Positions 1-5,368 of a stretch of 6,001 bases of DNA are shown one piece after another. The stretch comes from JAFGFG01 sp964442905 (lineage in GTDB: Archaea > Aenigmatarchaeota > Aenigmatarchaeia > QMZP01 > JAFGSV01). Made by a program: the position numbers and the translations under genes. Location of the stretch: positions 1 through 6,001 of the forward strand of contig CAYUBD010000048.1 of NCBI GenBank assembly GCA_964442905.1. The letters are read 5' to 3'. The first letter of the stretch is position 1, and every line of letters starts with the position of its first letter. The notes under the pieces are model-generated. The model made no database searches. It was not told the origin of the DNA and saw only the letters and a list, made by a program, of their open reading frames with translations.

Positions 1-379
1 TATAGCTGCATACGTGACGTTTTCCGAATTCACCCGGGTCACTGTCCAGATCCTCTAAGATGCATATTAAATTATTCAGCTCCTGAGGACTTTCGATATA
101 AACAAAGTCCCTGTCGCTGTTCTTTCTGAGATATCTGGAATTCATGCTTTCGAGGCCGAGGCTTTTCGCGAGAATGGCCGTTCTTCTGGAGGTAGTGTAT
201 ATATTCTTTCCCTCCAGCACGCCTTCCCGGTAGAGGGCCTTCATGACGTCGTCCGCCGCATCGTAGCGGCCGAAGCATATATTGTCTGATTTGGACAGCT
301 CACTTTCCAACTCCACCGCAACGTGCCTATACTGTTTCCTCTCCTCTGAAAAGAGCCCGCGAAGTATGCTTAAAGCCAT
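1..379 (-). CDS. Unrecognised protein, N-terminal part; runs off the left edge
   Basis: The minus-strand frame starting at the ATG at 379 stays open for 126 codons to the edge of the window. It starts MALSILRGLFSEERKQY and later reads CFGRYDAADDVMKALYREG and NIYTTSRRTAILAKSLGLE, with a more acidic stretch (ELNNLICILEDLDSDPGEF) near the edge. The visible part is charged and probably mainly helical, with no signal peptide or membrane segment, so a soluble cytoplasmic protein is inferred. I do not recognise the family. Three in-frame ATGs are available (388, 385, 379). I chose 379 because it lies about 26 bp from the centre of the TATA-like box at 401-410, which fits a leaderless or nearly leaderless transcript; the other two are too close. 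The C-terminus and true length are unknown. Confidence 0.7.
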   Translation of the reverse strand, partial: MALSILRGLFSEERKQYRHVAVELESELSKSDNICFGRYDAADDVMKALYREGVLEGKNIYTTSRRTAILAKSLGLESMNSRYLRKNSDRDFVYIESPQELNNLICILEDLDSDPGEFGKRHVCSY

Positions 380-400
380 AGTCATCATTTGGCCGGAACT

Positions 401-410
401 CTTTTAAAGG
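401..410. promoter_or_regulatory. Shared near-palindromic TATA box of the divergent pair
   Basis: The sequence cttttaaagg contains the palindrome TTTAAA at 403-408. Its centre is about 25 bp before the taw1 ATG at 430 on the plus strand and about 26 bp before the ATG at 379 on the minus strand. Both are the usual archaeal TATA-to-start distance for leaderless genes, and no other AT-rich box is placed to serve either gene. One TBP site therefore probably fires in both directions. The assignment rests on spacing and composition only. Confidence 0.6.
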
Positions 411-429
411 CTTCGATGACATCTCAATT

Positions 430-1344
430 ATGATTCCTGAAGAACTCAGAAAGATGCTCCTCAAGCAGCAGTACCGTTTCGCAGGCGAGCATTCAGCTGT
501 CAAGATATGCGAGTGGACCAAGAAATCGCTCAGGGACGAGGGCGTCTGCTACAAGGAGAAGTTCTATGGAATCGGAAGCCATCGCTGCCTCCAGATGACG
601 CCCAGCGTCGCATGGTGTCCAAACCGATGCGTTTACTGCTGGCGCGCGATAGAGAAGACTATGGAAAGTCCGAAAAAGGGTGAGAAGACAGACGAGCCCT
701 CCGAAATCATAGATAAGTGCATAGAGGCGCAAAGGCTGCTCCTTACTGGATTCAAGGGCCTGGACAGGGTGAACACGAAGAAGTGGGAGGAGGCGCAGCA
801 TCCGAACCAGGCTGCCATATCACTTTCAGGCGAGCCTACAACATATCCGAGGATATCGGAGCTGATAGAGGAGTTCCACAGGAGGGGATTCACTACGTTC
901 CTTGTAACTAACGGGCAGTACCCCGAGAGGCTGAAGGGCATCACGGAGCCCACTAACCTCTACATATCGCTGGACGCGCCTGACAAGGAGACTTACAGGA
1001 AAGTGGACTGCCCCATGCTGCCTGACTTCTGGGAGCGCCTGAACAAAAGCCTCGAACTGATGAGTAAATTCAAATGCGCCAGGGTGTTGAGACTGACGCT
1101 TGTCAGGGGACTGAACGACAGCAACCCGGAAGGTTACGCTAATCTCATAAAAAAGGCCAATCCTGACTACATTGAAGTCAAGGGATATGTGTGGGTCGGT
1201 TTCAGCCGGAAGCGCCTGAAGAAGGAGAATATGCCTTTTCATAAGGATGTCAAGGCATTCGCAGAGAAGATTTCCGGGATGACCGGTTATGGGTACAAAG
1301 ACGAGCAGGAAGCGAGCAGGGTCGTGCTGCTTTCTAAGAAATAA
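430..1344 (+). CDS. taw1: tRNA 4-demethylwyosine synthase (Taw1/TYW1), radical SAM enzyme
   Basis: Taw1 condenses N1-methylguanosine-37 of tRNA-Phe with a two-carbon unit from pyruvate to form the tricyclic base imG-14, the first step after Trm5 in wyosine synthesis; it is cytoplasmic. The 304-aa protein shows the radical SAM triad C63-x3-C67-x2-C70 (WCPNRCVYCWR). Three more cysteines precede it at C27, C40 and C53, spaced as in characterised archaeal TYW1, where they bind the second 4Fe-4S cluster. CYK at 40-42 follows the family pattern of a lysine two residues after the second cluster cysteine. Later landmarks are SGEPTTYP (133-140), TNG (160-162), SLDAP (180-184) and KGYVWVGFSRKRL (251-263). 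The flavodoxin domain of eukaryotic TYW1 is absent, as is normal in archaea, and the length is usual. The ATG at 430 lies 25 bp after the TATA box, so a leaderless mRNA is likely. The 3' end overlaps trm56 by 11 bp, tail to tail. Confidence 0.95.
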   Translation: MIPEELRKMLLKQQYRFAGEHSAVKICEWTKKSLRDEGVCYKEKFYGIGSHRCLQMTPSVAWCPNRCVYCWRAIEKTMESPKKGEKTDEPSEIIDKCIEAQRLLLTGFKGLDRVNTKKWEEAQHPNQAAISLSGEPTTYPRISELIEEFHRRGFTTFLVTNGQYPERLKGITEPTNLYISLDAPDKETYRKVDCPMLPDFWERLNKSLELMSKFKCARVLRLTLVRGLNDSNPEGYANLIKKANPDYIEVKGYVWVGFSRKRLKKENMPFHKDVKAFAEKISGMTGYGYKDEQEASRVVLLSKK

Positions 1345-1843
1345 TCTTCTTTCCGCATTTCTGGGGCACCAGGCTTATCTTTGCATCTTTGAACTTCCTG
1401 TCCAGGCATTTTCCCCTGGAGTATTCGTTAAGGAATATTCCAAGCGCTGCGACCTCTGAGTGCGGCTGGCTGGTGACACCTATGTTGTAGTCTACGGCGT
1501 GGTAGACTTCCATGGGAACCTTCTCGCCGCCTATGACCACGAGCACGTCTTTCGCCTTTCTTATCTTCGGTATTTCCTTATTCAGCGGGAGACCGTACAT
1601 GGTCAGGTGCACGCTCTTCCCTGGAAATTCCCTGACCACTTTGCGCCAGCTCTTCTCGTGCGATATTTCGAAGGGGCCGCCCCAGTTCCCGACAATCTTC
1701 TTTACGCTGGCCTCCATGCCGCCGTCATGCTCGCCCGTGTAGATGAGCTTCCCGGCGCCCAAAGCCCTTGCCACCAGAGCGCAGTGAGTGGAGATGCGCG
1801 GGTCTCTGCCTGCACGGTGTCCGAGCCTGAGAACAGTTATCAT
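1334..1843 (-). CDS. trm56: tRNA (cytidine-56-2'-O)-methyltransferase aTrm56
   Basis: aTrm56 is an archaea-specific SPOUT-class enzyme that 2'-O-methylates C56 in the T-loop of tRNAs using SAM. The 169-aa product carries the family signatures in order: LRLGHRAGRDPRISTHCALV (5-24) then ARALGA, HLTMYG (79-84), VVIGGEKVP (102-110) and IGVTSQPHSEVAALGIFLNE (121-140). The last two correspond to the C-terminal trefoil knot that binds SAM. Length is near the short end of the family. The ATG directly follows the TAG of the upstream ZIP-family gene with no spacer and in the same frame. No promoter is visible inside that gene, so translation is probably coupled or by reinitiation on a shared mRNA; only a weak purine run (GGGGAT) lies just upstream. 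The last 11 bp overlap the 3' end of taw1 on the other strand. Confidence 0.95.
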   Translation of the reverse strand: MITVLRLGHRAGRDPRISTHCALVARALGAGKLIYTGEHDGGMEASVKKIVGNWGGPFEISHEKSWRKVVREFPGKSVHLTMYGLPLNKEIPKIRKAKDVLVVIGGEKVPMEVYHAVDYNIGVTSQPHSEVAALGIFLNEYSRGKCLDRKFKDAKISLVPQKCGKKIIS

Positions 1844-2578
1844 CTAAATCCCCAGGAGAAGTACGCCTATGAAAAGTCCGATAAAGAGTGATATGGCTGT
1901 CTCGTGCATCTTCCTGCCGCCCTTGACAATGGGCATCATCTGGTCCATGAAGATGAAGAGCATCGCGCCTGCGCAGAAGGAAAGTCCGGACGAAACAATA
2001 ACGGCTACAGATCCCTGCAGGACTGCGAATGTGAACACTGCGCCTATCATCGCAGGGACACATGAAAGAAGCAGTATGAGCAGTATCTTATTCCTTTCCA
2101 TCGCGGTCTGTGCCATCGGCAGGCTTATGGCGAATCCCCTGGGGATGTTCTGCAGTATGACAGCTATGACCATGCTCGCACCAAGGGAAGATGACAGGGC
2201 GAATCCTGCTCCTATGAGCAGTCCGGCAGCCAGGTTGTAGAGTATTATACCGGTTATGACGAGTGATCCGGTCTTCAGTATGGAATAGAGCCTGTCCTCG
2301 TACTTCTCATGGAGGTATGTATGCGGGAACAGGAATCCGGTGACCATGAAAACGACACCGCCGAGTATGAATCCGAGCGCTGTGTATGTCATCCCGCCAA
2401 GTGCCATCGCTTGAGGAAGCACGCCCAGCATTATGACCGACAGCAGAACGCCGGTGGAACCAGCGAGTGCCCAGTTGAGGATGCGCTTCTCTACCCTGAG
2501 AAACCTGTAAATCAGGCCGCCCAGCACAGTGGACGCTCCTGCCAGACACGCTAATGCGAAAACAGATAACAAGTCCAT
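1844..2578 (-). CDS. ZIP-family membrane protein with degenerate metal site
   Basis: This 244-aa, very hydrophobic protein has about eight membrane segments and the layout of the ZIP (ZupT/GufA-like) family, whose usual members import Zn, Fe or other divalent metals. Matching landmarks are LPQAM in the second helix (54-58), FPHTYLH after the third (84-90), YNLAAGLLIG in the fourth (114-123), QNIPRGFAISLP in the fifth (143-154) and GAMLFIFMDQMMP in the sixth (204-216). The usual ligand motifs are HNxPEG in helix 4, (Q)NxPEG in helix 5, PEA in helix 2 and EE in helix 6. Here they read YNLAAG, QNIPRG, PQA and DQ, so His and most Glu ligands are missing, and metal transport by the standard mechanism is doubtful. 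The ATG at 2578 was chosen over the in-frame GTG at 2584 because it lies about 25 bp from the TATA box at 2599-2610. trm56 follows with zero spacing. Confidence 0.82.
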   Translation of the reverse strand: MDLLSVFALACLAGASTVLGGLIYRFLRVEKRILNWALAGSTGVLLSVIMLGVLPQAMALGGMTYTALGFILGGVVFMVTGFLFPHTYLHEKYEDRLYSILKTGSLVITGIILYNLAAGLLIGAGFALSSSLGASMVIAVILQNIPRGFAISLPMAQTAMERNKILLILLLSCVPAMIGAVFTFAVLQGSVAVIVSSGLSFCAGAMLFIFMDQMMPIVKGGRKMHETAISLFIGLFIGVLLLGI

Positions 2579-2598
2579 GCTCACACAGTATATTATTG

Positions 2599-2610
2599 TT
2601 TTTTATATTA
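2599..2610 (-). promoter_or_regulatory. TATA box of the ZIP-trm56 operon
   Basis: On the minus strand this reads TAATATAAAAAA. The centre is 25-27 bp before the ATG at 2578, supporting a leaderless start there. It lies just beyond the TAG of the upstream gene (2619), so the ZIP-trm56 pair has its own promoter even though the gene before it points the same way. Confidence 0.6.
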
Positions 2611-2618
2611 AAGTTAGC

Positions 2619-2987
2619 CTACCTTTTCTTTCCAATTTTCCTGACAGGCACTTCTTCCTCAATGCCATCCATGAGCAGGTTCGAGCCGAACATGAGCTTT
2701 TCCAGTGTCTGGGATATGTAGAGCTGCTTGCTGAGCTTTATCGGATCTGAATTGCCGTGTATGGAACAGTGTATCTGCACCCTCAGGAGTCCGCTCCTCA
2801 CTTCTTCCCTGGCTTTTTTCCTAAGCCCTGAAAAGCCGTCGGTTATAGGCTTGAGAAGATATGGGACCTCATCCGGGTCATCGAGTGATTTATAGAGTGC
2901 CCTGGCAAAACCGTTGTCAATCTTATGTTTCCTGATCCACAGGACAAGCGACAAATTTCTCTGACCGGTAAATATGTTCTCTAACAT
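2619..2987 (-). CDS. Unrecognised 122-aa soluble protein
   Basis: I do not recognise this protein. It starts MLENIFTGQRNLSLVLWIRK, is rich in Lys, Arg and Leu, has no convincing membrane segment, and ends in a basic tail (VPVRKIGKKR) after an acidic patch (DGIEEE). The middle (ITDGFSGLRKKAREEVRSG) looks helical and could bind nucleic acid or a partner, but no named motif is present. The start is ambiguous. A GTG at 2996 lies 27 bp from the TATA box, whereas the ATG at 2987 is preceded by GGGTG with a 6-nt gap, a reasonable Shine-Dalgarno match; I chose the ATG. The gene follows the methyltransferase in the same direction, but its own TATA box overlaps the methyltransferase stop codon, so separate transcription is likely. 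Open frame, promoter and codon use suggest a real gene. Confidence 0.65.
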   Translation of the reverse strand: MLENIFTGQRNLSLVLWIRKHKIDNGFARALYKSLDDPDEVPYLLKPITDGFSGLRKKAREEVRSGLLRVQIHCSIHGNSDPIKLSKQLYISQTLEKLMFGSNLLMDGIEEEVPVRKIGKKR

Positions 2988-2993
2988 TACAGA

Positions 2994-2998
2994 CACCC
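2994..2998 (-). promoter_or_regulatory. Shine-Dalgarno-like GGGTG deciding the start of the 122-aa gene
   Basis: The minus strand reads GGGTG, six bases before the ATG at 2987, and GGTG is complementary to the archaeal 16S 3' end. It contains the rival GTG start at 2996, so the leadered ATG and the near-leaderless GTG are mutually exclusive readings of the same bases. Confidence 0.4.
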
Positions 2999-3017
2999 AA
3001 TGTCAATACATGATGTT

Positions 3018-3027
3018 AGTATTTAAG
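3018..3027 (-). promoter_or_regulatory. TATA box of the 122-aa gene
   Basis: On the minus strand this reads CTTAAATACT. It lies 27 bp from the GTG at 2996 and 36 bp from the ATG at 2987, and it includes the TAA stop (3023-3025) of the methyltransferase upstream. Transcription would start near 2998, leaving at most an 11-nt leader. Confidence 0.5.
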
Positions 3028-3604
3028 AAACTTCGTGGAAGGCGCCCTTTATCTTCCTGAATGTCATATCCTTCCCGTGCCTGCCCGTGTAGATGAAAAA
3101 GCCGTCCTTTAGTATGATCTCCTTTGTCCTGTCTTCTTTCATCCCGGACTGCCTTACCACCAGCGTACCGTCCATCTTTACAATCCTGTGGGCTTCACCC
3201 ATAAGATCCCTCACCCTCCTGGTATTTTTCAGCACATCAAAGAACATGACTATGTCCACACTGTTTTTGCCAACACCGGTTTCAATGTCGGAGTATATCG
3301 TGTCGATGTTGCCGATTCCCATCTCTTTTGCCTTTCGTTCGATCATCTCGAGCGGCGTCGGATGCAGGTCGACTGCGTGGACGGTTCCTTTGTCACCGAC
3401 TATCATGGCAGCCGCGATAGTATAAACGCCTGTTCCGCAGCCGAAATCCGCCACGGTCATTCCCTTCTTCACACCGAGTGATTTAAGCTCATCCTCAGCT
3501 CGTTGTATTCTGAAGCCTCTGTGTGAAACCCTGTGCCTCACCTTCATGATAATGTGCGGTGTCCTCTTCTCGTTGTCTATATCCCTCTGCCAGAGCCAGG
3601 CCAT
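3023..3604 (-). CDS. Class I SAM-dependent methyltransferase, substrate unknown
   Basis: The 193-aa protein has a Rossmann-type methyltransferase fold. Motif I is VADFGCGTGVYTI (51-63), the glycine-rich SAM loop. The acidic end of beta-2 is HAVDLHP (76-82), with D79 placed to bind the SAM ribose. YSDIE (104-108) follows, then VDIVMFFDVL (116-125) as motif IV, and LMGEAHRIVKMDGTLVV (134-150) as the post-motif helix and strand. This resembles the Methyltransf_11/31 (UbiE-like) group, whose members act on small molecules, lipids or protein, so the substrate cannot be named. The basic start with HRGFRIQRAEDELK (28-41) is a cap preceding motif I. The ATG at 3604 is supported by AGGTG five bases upstream, making this one of the few genes here with a leader and ribosome-binding site. 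It is divergent from the MgtC-family gene. Confidence 0.85.
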   Translation of the reverse strand: MAWLWQRDIDNEKRTPHIIMKVRHRVSHRGFRIQRAEDELKSLGVKKGMTVADFGCGTGVYTIAAAMIVGDKGTVHAVDLHPTPLEMIERKAKEMGIGNIDTIYSDIETGVGKNSVDIVMFFDVLKNTRRVRDLMGEAHRIVKMDGTLVVRQSGMKEDRTKEIILKDGFFIYTGRHGKDMTFRKIKGAFHEVS

Positions 3605-3609
3605 TAAAA

Positions 3610-3614
3610 CACCT
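3610..3614 (-). promoter_or_regulatory. Shine-Dalgarno site of the methyltransferase gene
   Basis: The minus strand reads AGGTG five bases before the ATG at 3604, a good match to the archaeal anti-Shine-Dalgarno. Most other genes in the window show no such site and sit 25 bp from a TATA box instead. It fixes the start at 3604 rather than the internal ATG at about 3547. Confidence 0.6.
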
Positions 3615-3633
3615 GATTCTATTTTCCCGGGGT

Positions 3634-3648
3634 GTTTTAAATTATAAA
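3634..3648 (-). promoter_or_regulatory. TATA box of the methyltransferase gene
   Basis: The minus strand reads TTTATAATTTAAAAC. Taking TTTATAATT (3640-3648) as the core puts the transcription start near 3619, giving a leader of about 15 nt that contains the AGGTG site. Using the downstream half (3634-3643) would start transcription inside that site, so the upstream half is preferred. Confidence 0.5.
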
Positions 3649-3660
3649 GCCTCGTACTCC

Positions 3661-3669
3661 TTTTTTAAC
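3661..3669 (+). promoter_or_regulatory. TATA box of the MgtC-family gene
   Basis: The T-rich box ttttttaac is centred about 25 bp before the ATG at 3691, so a leaderless transcript is likely. It lies about 15 bp from the methyltransferase TATA box; the two divergent promoters are separate but close enough for their TBP/TFB complexes to interfere. Confidence 0.55.
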
Positions 3670-3690
3670 GGGCTCGTTCAATTATTATCC

Positions 3691-4098
3691 ATGTGGGAAG
3701 AAAGCGCAATGATGGCGCTGAAGCTAGTTATATCACTCGGACTGGGTGCTCTTGTCGGGCTTGAGAGGGAAATGGGGCGGAAGCCCGCAGGCCTCAGGAC
3801 GCACATGCTCGTTTCTATGGGCGCATGCCTTTTCACAATAGTTTCTATAACCGAGTTCGGTATGGACCCGGCCAGGGTGGCATCCGGGATAGTGACTGGA
3901 ATAGGTTTCATAGGCGCTGGAACCATAATGGGATCAAAGGCCAAGATAAAGGGCATAACGACAGCGGCCACGCTTTGGGTAACAGCGGGAGTCGGCCTTT
4001 CCATAGGGGTCGGCATGTACATACCCGCAATTCTGGCATCTATACTCGTATTCATGGTCCTGCAGATGTGGAGAATAGAGATTGATATCGGTGAATAG
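3691..4098 (+). CDS. MgtC/SapB-family membrane protein
   Basis: The 135-aa protein has four likely membrane segments and the MgtC/SapB core: LGALVGLEREMGRKPAGLRT (18-37) followed by HMLVSMGACLF, GIVTGIGFIGAGTIM (66-80), and GITTAATLWVTAGVGLSIGV (88-107). Well-studied bacterial MgtC helps survival at low Mg2+ and modulates the F-type ATP synthase; those proteins carry a C-terminal soluble domain that is absent here, as in many short homologues. A role in magnesium or membrane-energy homeostasis is inferred from family only. The frame stays open upstream to an ATG at 3559, but that extension lies over the methyltransferase gene and its promoter and is not hydrophobic. The ATG at 3691, 25 bp after a TATA box, directly precedes the first conserved helix and is the better start. 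Confidence 0.9.
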   Translation: MWEESAMMALKLVISLGLGALVGLEREMGRKPAGLRTHMLVSMGACLFTIVSITEFGMDPARVASGIVTGIGFIGAGTIMGSKAKIKGITTAATLWVTAGVGLSIGVGMYIPAILASILVFMVLQMWRIEIDIGE

Positions 4099-4099
4099 A

Positions 4100-4110
4100 T
4101 TTTTTAATAT
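4100..4110 (+). promoter_or_regulatory. TATA box of alaX
   Basis: The box ttttttaatat is centred 25-26 bp before the alaX ATG at 4131 and begins one base after the MgtC-family stop codon. The T-run may also help end transcription of the gene before it, since archaeal RNA polymerase terminates at T-tracts. No Shine-Dalgarno site is visible, consistent with a leaderless alaX mRNA. Confidence 0.6.
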
Positions 4111-4130
4111 CCTTCTGGTAAATAACGCTT

Positions 4131-4850
4131 ATGAAAGCTCTCTACATGAAAGACTCATATATCAGGGAATTCGAAGCTACTATAACGAAGGTCACTGACG
4201 GCAAGTTCGTCGTACTCGACCAGACCGCGTTTTACCCCAATTCGGGCGGGCAGCCCCACGATACCGGAAAGATGACAAGGCTTTCTGATGGCGCAGTATT
4301 CAACGTGGTCTTCGTAGGTAAGTTCGGTGGTGACATAAGCCATGAGATACAGAATGTCGATCCGGCAGAACTCAAGCAAGGTGACGCCGTCAGGTGTGAG
4401 ATAGACTGGGAGAGGAGATACAGGTTCATGAGGTCGCATACCGCCTCCCACATAATAAGCGGTCTTATAAACGAGAAGACCGGTGCCCTGATAACAGGGA
4501 ACCAGATAGGTCTTGACAGAACGAGGATAGACTTCTCGCTCGATGATTATGACCCCAACGTCATGAGCGGTTTCATCAAGGAAGCAGGTGATAAGGCTGC
4601 CAAAGGTGCACCTGTAGAGGTATCATTCATCTCCAGGGAAGAAGCTGAGAAAACTGACGGTCTTTCAAAGCTTGCGAAGGGTCTTCCTTCCGGGATAAAC
4701 GAGATAAGGATAGTCGACATCGTAGGTATAGACAGGCAGGCTGACGGCGGCACGCACGTGAAGAATACCAGGGAAATCGGTGGGGTGGAATTCGTTAAGT
4801 GCGAAAACAAGGGCAAAAGCAATCGTCGGGTCTACTTCAGGCTGGAATGA
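4131..4850 (+). CDS. alaX: AlaX-M type alanyl-tRNA editing protein
   Basis: AlaX is a free-standing relative of the AlaRS editing domain that hydrolyses mischarged tRNA-Ala in trans, chiefly Ser-tRNA-Ala. The 239-aa length and the N-terminal glycine-rich motif FYPNSGGQPHDTG (34-46) place it in the AlaX-M class. The zinc site is visible as H103-x3-H107 in RSHTASHI and as DRQADGGTHVKNTREIG (201-217) with H209. In AlaRS the latter motif is CGGTH; here Cys is replaced by D205, a variation I recall in archaeal AlaX-M proteins. It is cytoplasmic. The ATG lies 25 bp after a TATA box and starts the expected N-terminal domain. The neighbours on the same strand have their own TATA boxes, so an operon is not required. 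Whether it removes Ser only or also Gly cannot be told from sequence. Confidence 0.93.
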   Translation: MKALYMKDSYIREFEATITKVTDGKFVVLDQTAFYPNSGGQPHDTGKMTRLSDGAVFNVVFVGKFGGDISHEIQNVDPAELKQGDAVRCEIDWERRYRFMRSHTASHIISGLINEKTGALITGNQIGLDRTRIDFSLDDYDPNVMSGFIKEAGDKAAKGAPVEVSFISREEAEKTDGLSKLAKGLPSGINEIRIVDIVGIDRQADGGTHVKNTREIGGVEFVKCENKGKSNRRVYFRLE

Positions 4851-4856
4851 GTGAAA

Positions 4857-4868
4857 CATATTTTTAAG
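4857..4868 (+). promoter_or_regulatory. TATA box of the CBS-domain gene
   Basis: The sequence catatttttaag is centred about 26 bp before the ATG at 4891. A second T-rich patch at 4880-4889 is too close to the start to act as a TATA box. A leaderless transcript is inferred. Confidence 0.5.
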
Positions 4869-4890
4869 ACACATATACAATTTTTATTAC

Positions 4891-5301
4891 ATGTCTGTTC
4901 CTCTGGGAGACGAGATGAAAAAGGATGTCACATTGATACATCCTGACAAAACTGTGAGATACGCAGGTCAGATTCTGAAGGCTGTGGACATAGGATGTGT
5001 CATCGTGGTTGACAAAGGGGGGCCAGTAGGTATACTGACGGAGAGGGACATAGTGCAGAAGGTCGTTGCCGATGGACGGAAACCGGATGAAATAAAAGTC
5101 GGGGACATCATGACCAGGAACCTGGTAACGCTGAAGAAGCAGAACACGGTCGAAGAAGCCGTAGACCTGATGGAAAGAAAGCGCATAAAAAAGATACCCA
5201 TATCAGAAGATGACGGCCAGATAGTGGGCATAGTGACGATGACCGACATGCTGAAATGCATTAGAGAAGCTGAGAAAGAATACGAGAAAGACGGTCACTG
5301 A
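4891..5301 (+). CDS. Two-CBS-domain (Bateman) protein, probable nucleotide sensor
   Basis: The 136-aa protein consists of two CBS motifs and little else. The first spans about 7-58, ending GILTERDIVQKV (47-58). The second spans about 71-124, with VGDIMTRNLVTL (70-81), KIPISE (101-106) and GIVTMTDML (113-121). Such pairs form a Bateman module that usually binds AMP, ATP or SAM at the domain interface; the Asp in TERD and TMTD typically contacts ribose. With no attached catalytic or membrane domain, it most likely acts as a small-molecule-responsive partner for another protein, which the sequence does not identify. Stand-alone CBS pairs are common in archaea. The start at 4891 is set by the TATA spacing. 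The C-terminus is a charged helix (EAEKEYEKDGH). Confidence 0.9.
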   Translation: MSVPLGDEMKKDVTLIHPDKTVRYAGQILKAVDIGCVIVVDKGGPVGILTERDIVQKVVADGRKPDEIKVGDIMTRNLVTLKKQNTVEEAVDLMERKRIKKIPISEDDGQIVGIVTMTDMLKCIREAEKEYEKDGH

Positions 5302-5368
5302 TATCATAGTTCATTACGGATTTGCTCTGATTGATAATTCGGGAATTGCCTTCGGGGTTCTTTCTCAT
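5302..5368. other. Convergent intergenic gap
   Basis: This 67-bp gap separates the 3' ends of the CBS gene (+) and the 110-aa gene (-). It holds a short T-rich stretch (ttctttctc at about 5359-5367) that may help plus-strand termination and a weak 4-bp dyad (aattcgggaatt). No strong hairpin or RNA gene is visible. Confidence 0.4.

Noticed and set aside
72..278. 68-aa minus-strand frame near the left edge
   Set aside because: It lies in another frame of the partial protein encoded at 1-379 (-), which stays open to the edge and has the promoter; this frame is Arg/Gly-rich shadow translation.
826..1242. 138-aa minus-strand frame antisense to taw1 (and others at 493-801 and 633-953)
   Set aside because: All lie within taw1, whose six cluster cysteines and radical SAM motifs prove the plus-strand frame. 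None has a TATA box or recognisable protein pattern.
1844..1846. Amber codon read as pyrrolysine
   Set aside because: TAG is a frequent ordinary stop here (it ends trm56, the ZIP gene, the MgtC-family gene and the 122-, 110- and 32-aa genes), and aTrm56 starts properly at the next ATG. Pyrrolysine insertion is unlikely, though low-level readthrough is not excluded.
1460..1891. 143-aa plus-strand frame over trm56
   Set aside because: The minus strand carries clear aTrm56 motifs; the plus frame is a shadow with no promoter.
1869..2240. 123-aa plus-strand frame over the ZIP-family gene
   Set aside because: Antisense of a membrane protein with clear ZIP helices. The composition follows from reverse-complementing hydrophobic codons.
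3093..3425. 110-aa plus-strand frame over the methyltransferase
   Set aside because: The minus strand shows SAM motif I and the downstream motifs in order; the plus frame is a Ser/Thr/Ile-rich shadow.
3559..3690. 44-residue N-terminal extension of the MgtC-family protein
   Set aside because: It overlaps the start of the divergent methyltransferase and contains both promoters. MgtC homology begins just after the ATG at 3691, which has the correct TATA spacing.
4155..4451. Minus-strand frames antisense to alaX (4155-4451, 4232-4453, 4547-4822)
   Set aside because: alaX motifs fix the plus frame; no promoters or motifs support the antisense frames.
5320..5368. Rho-independent style terminator hairpin after the CBS gene
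   Set aside because: The dyad in aattcgggaatt has only 4-bp AT arms; too weak to call.
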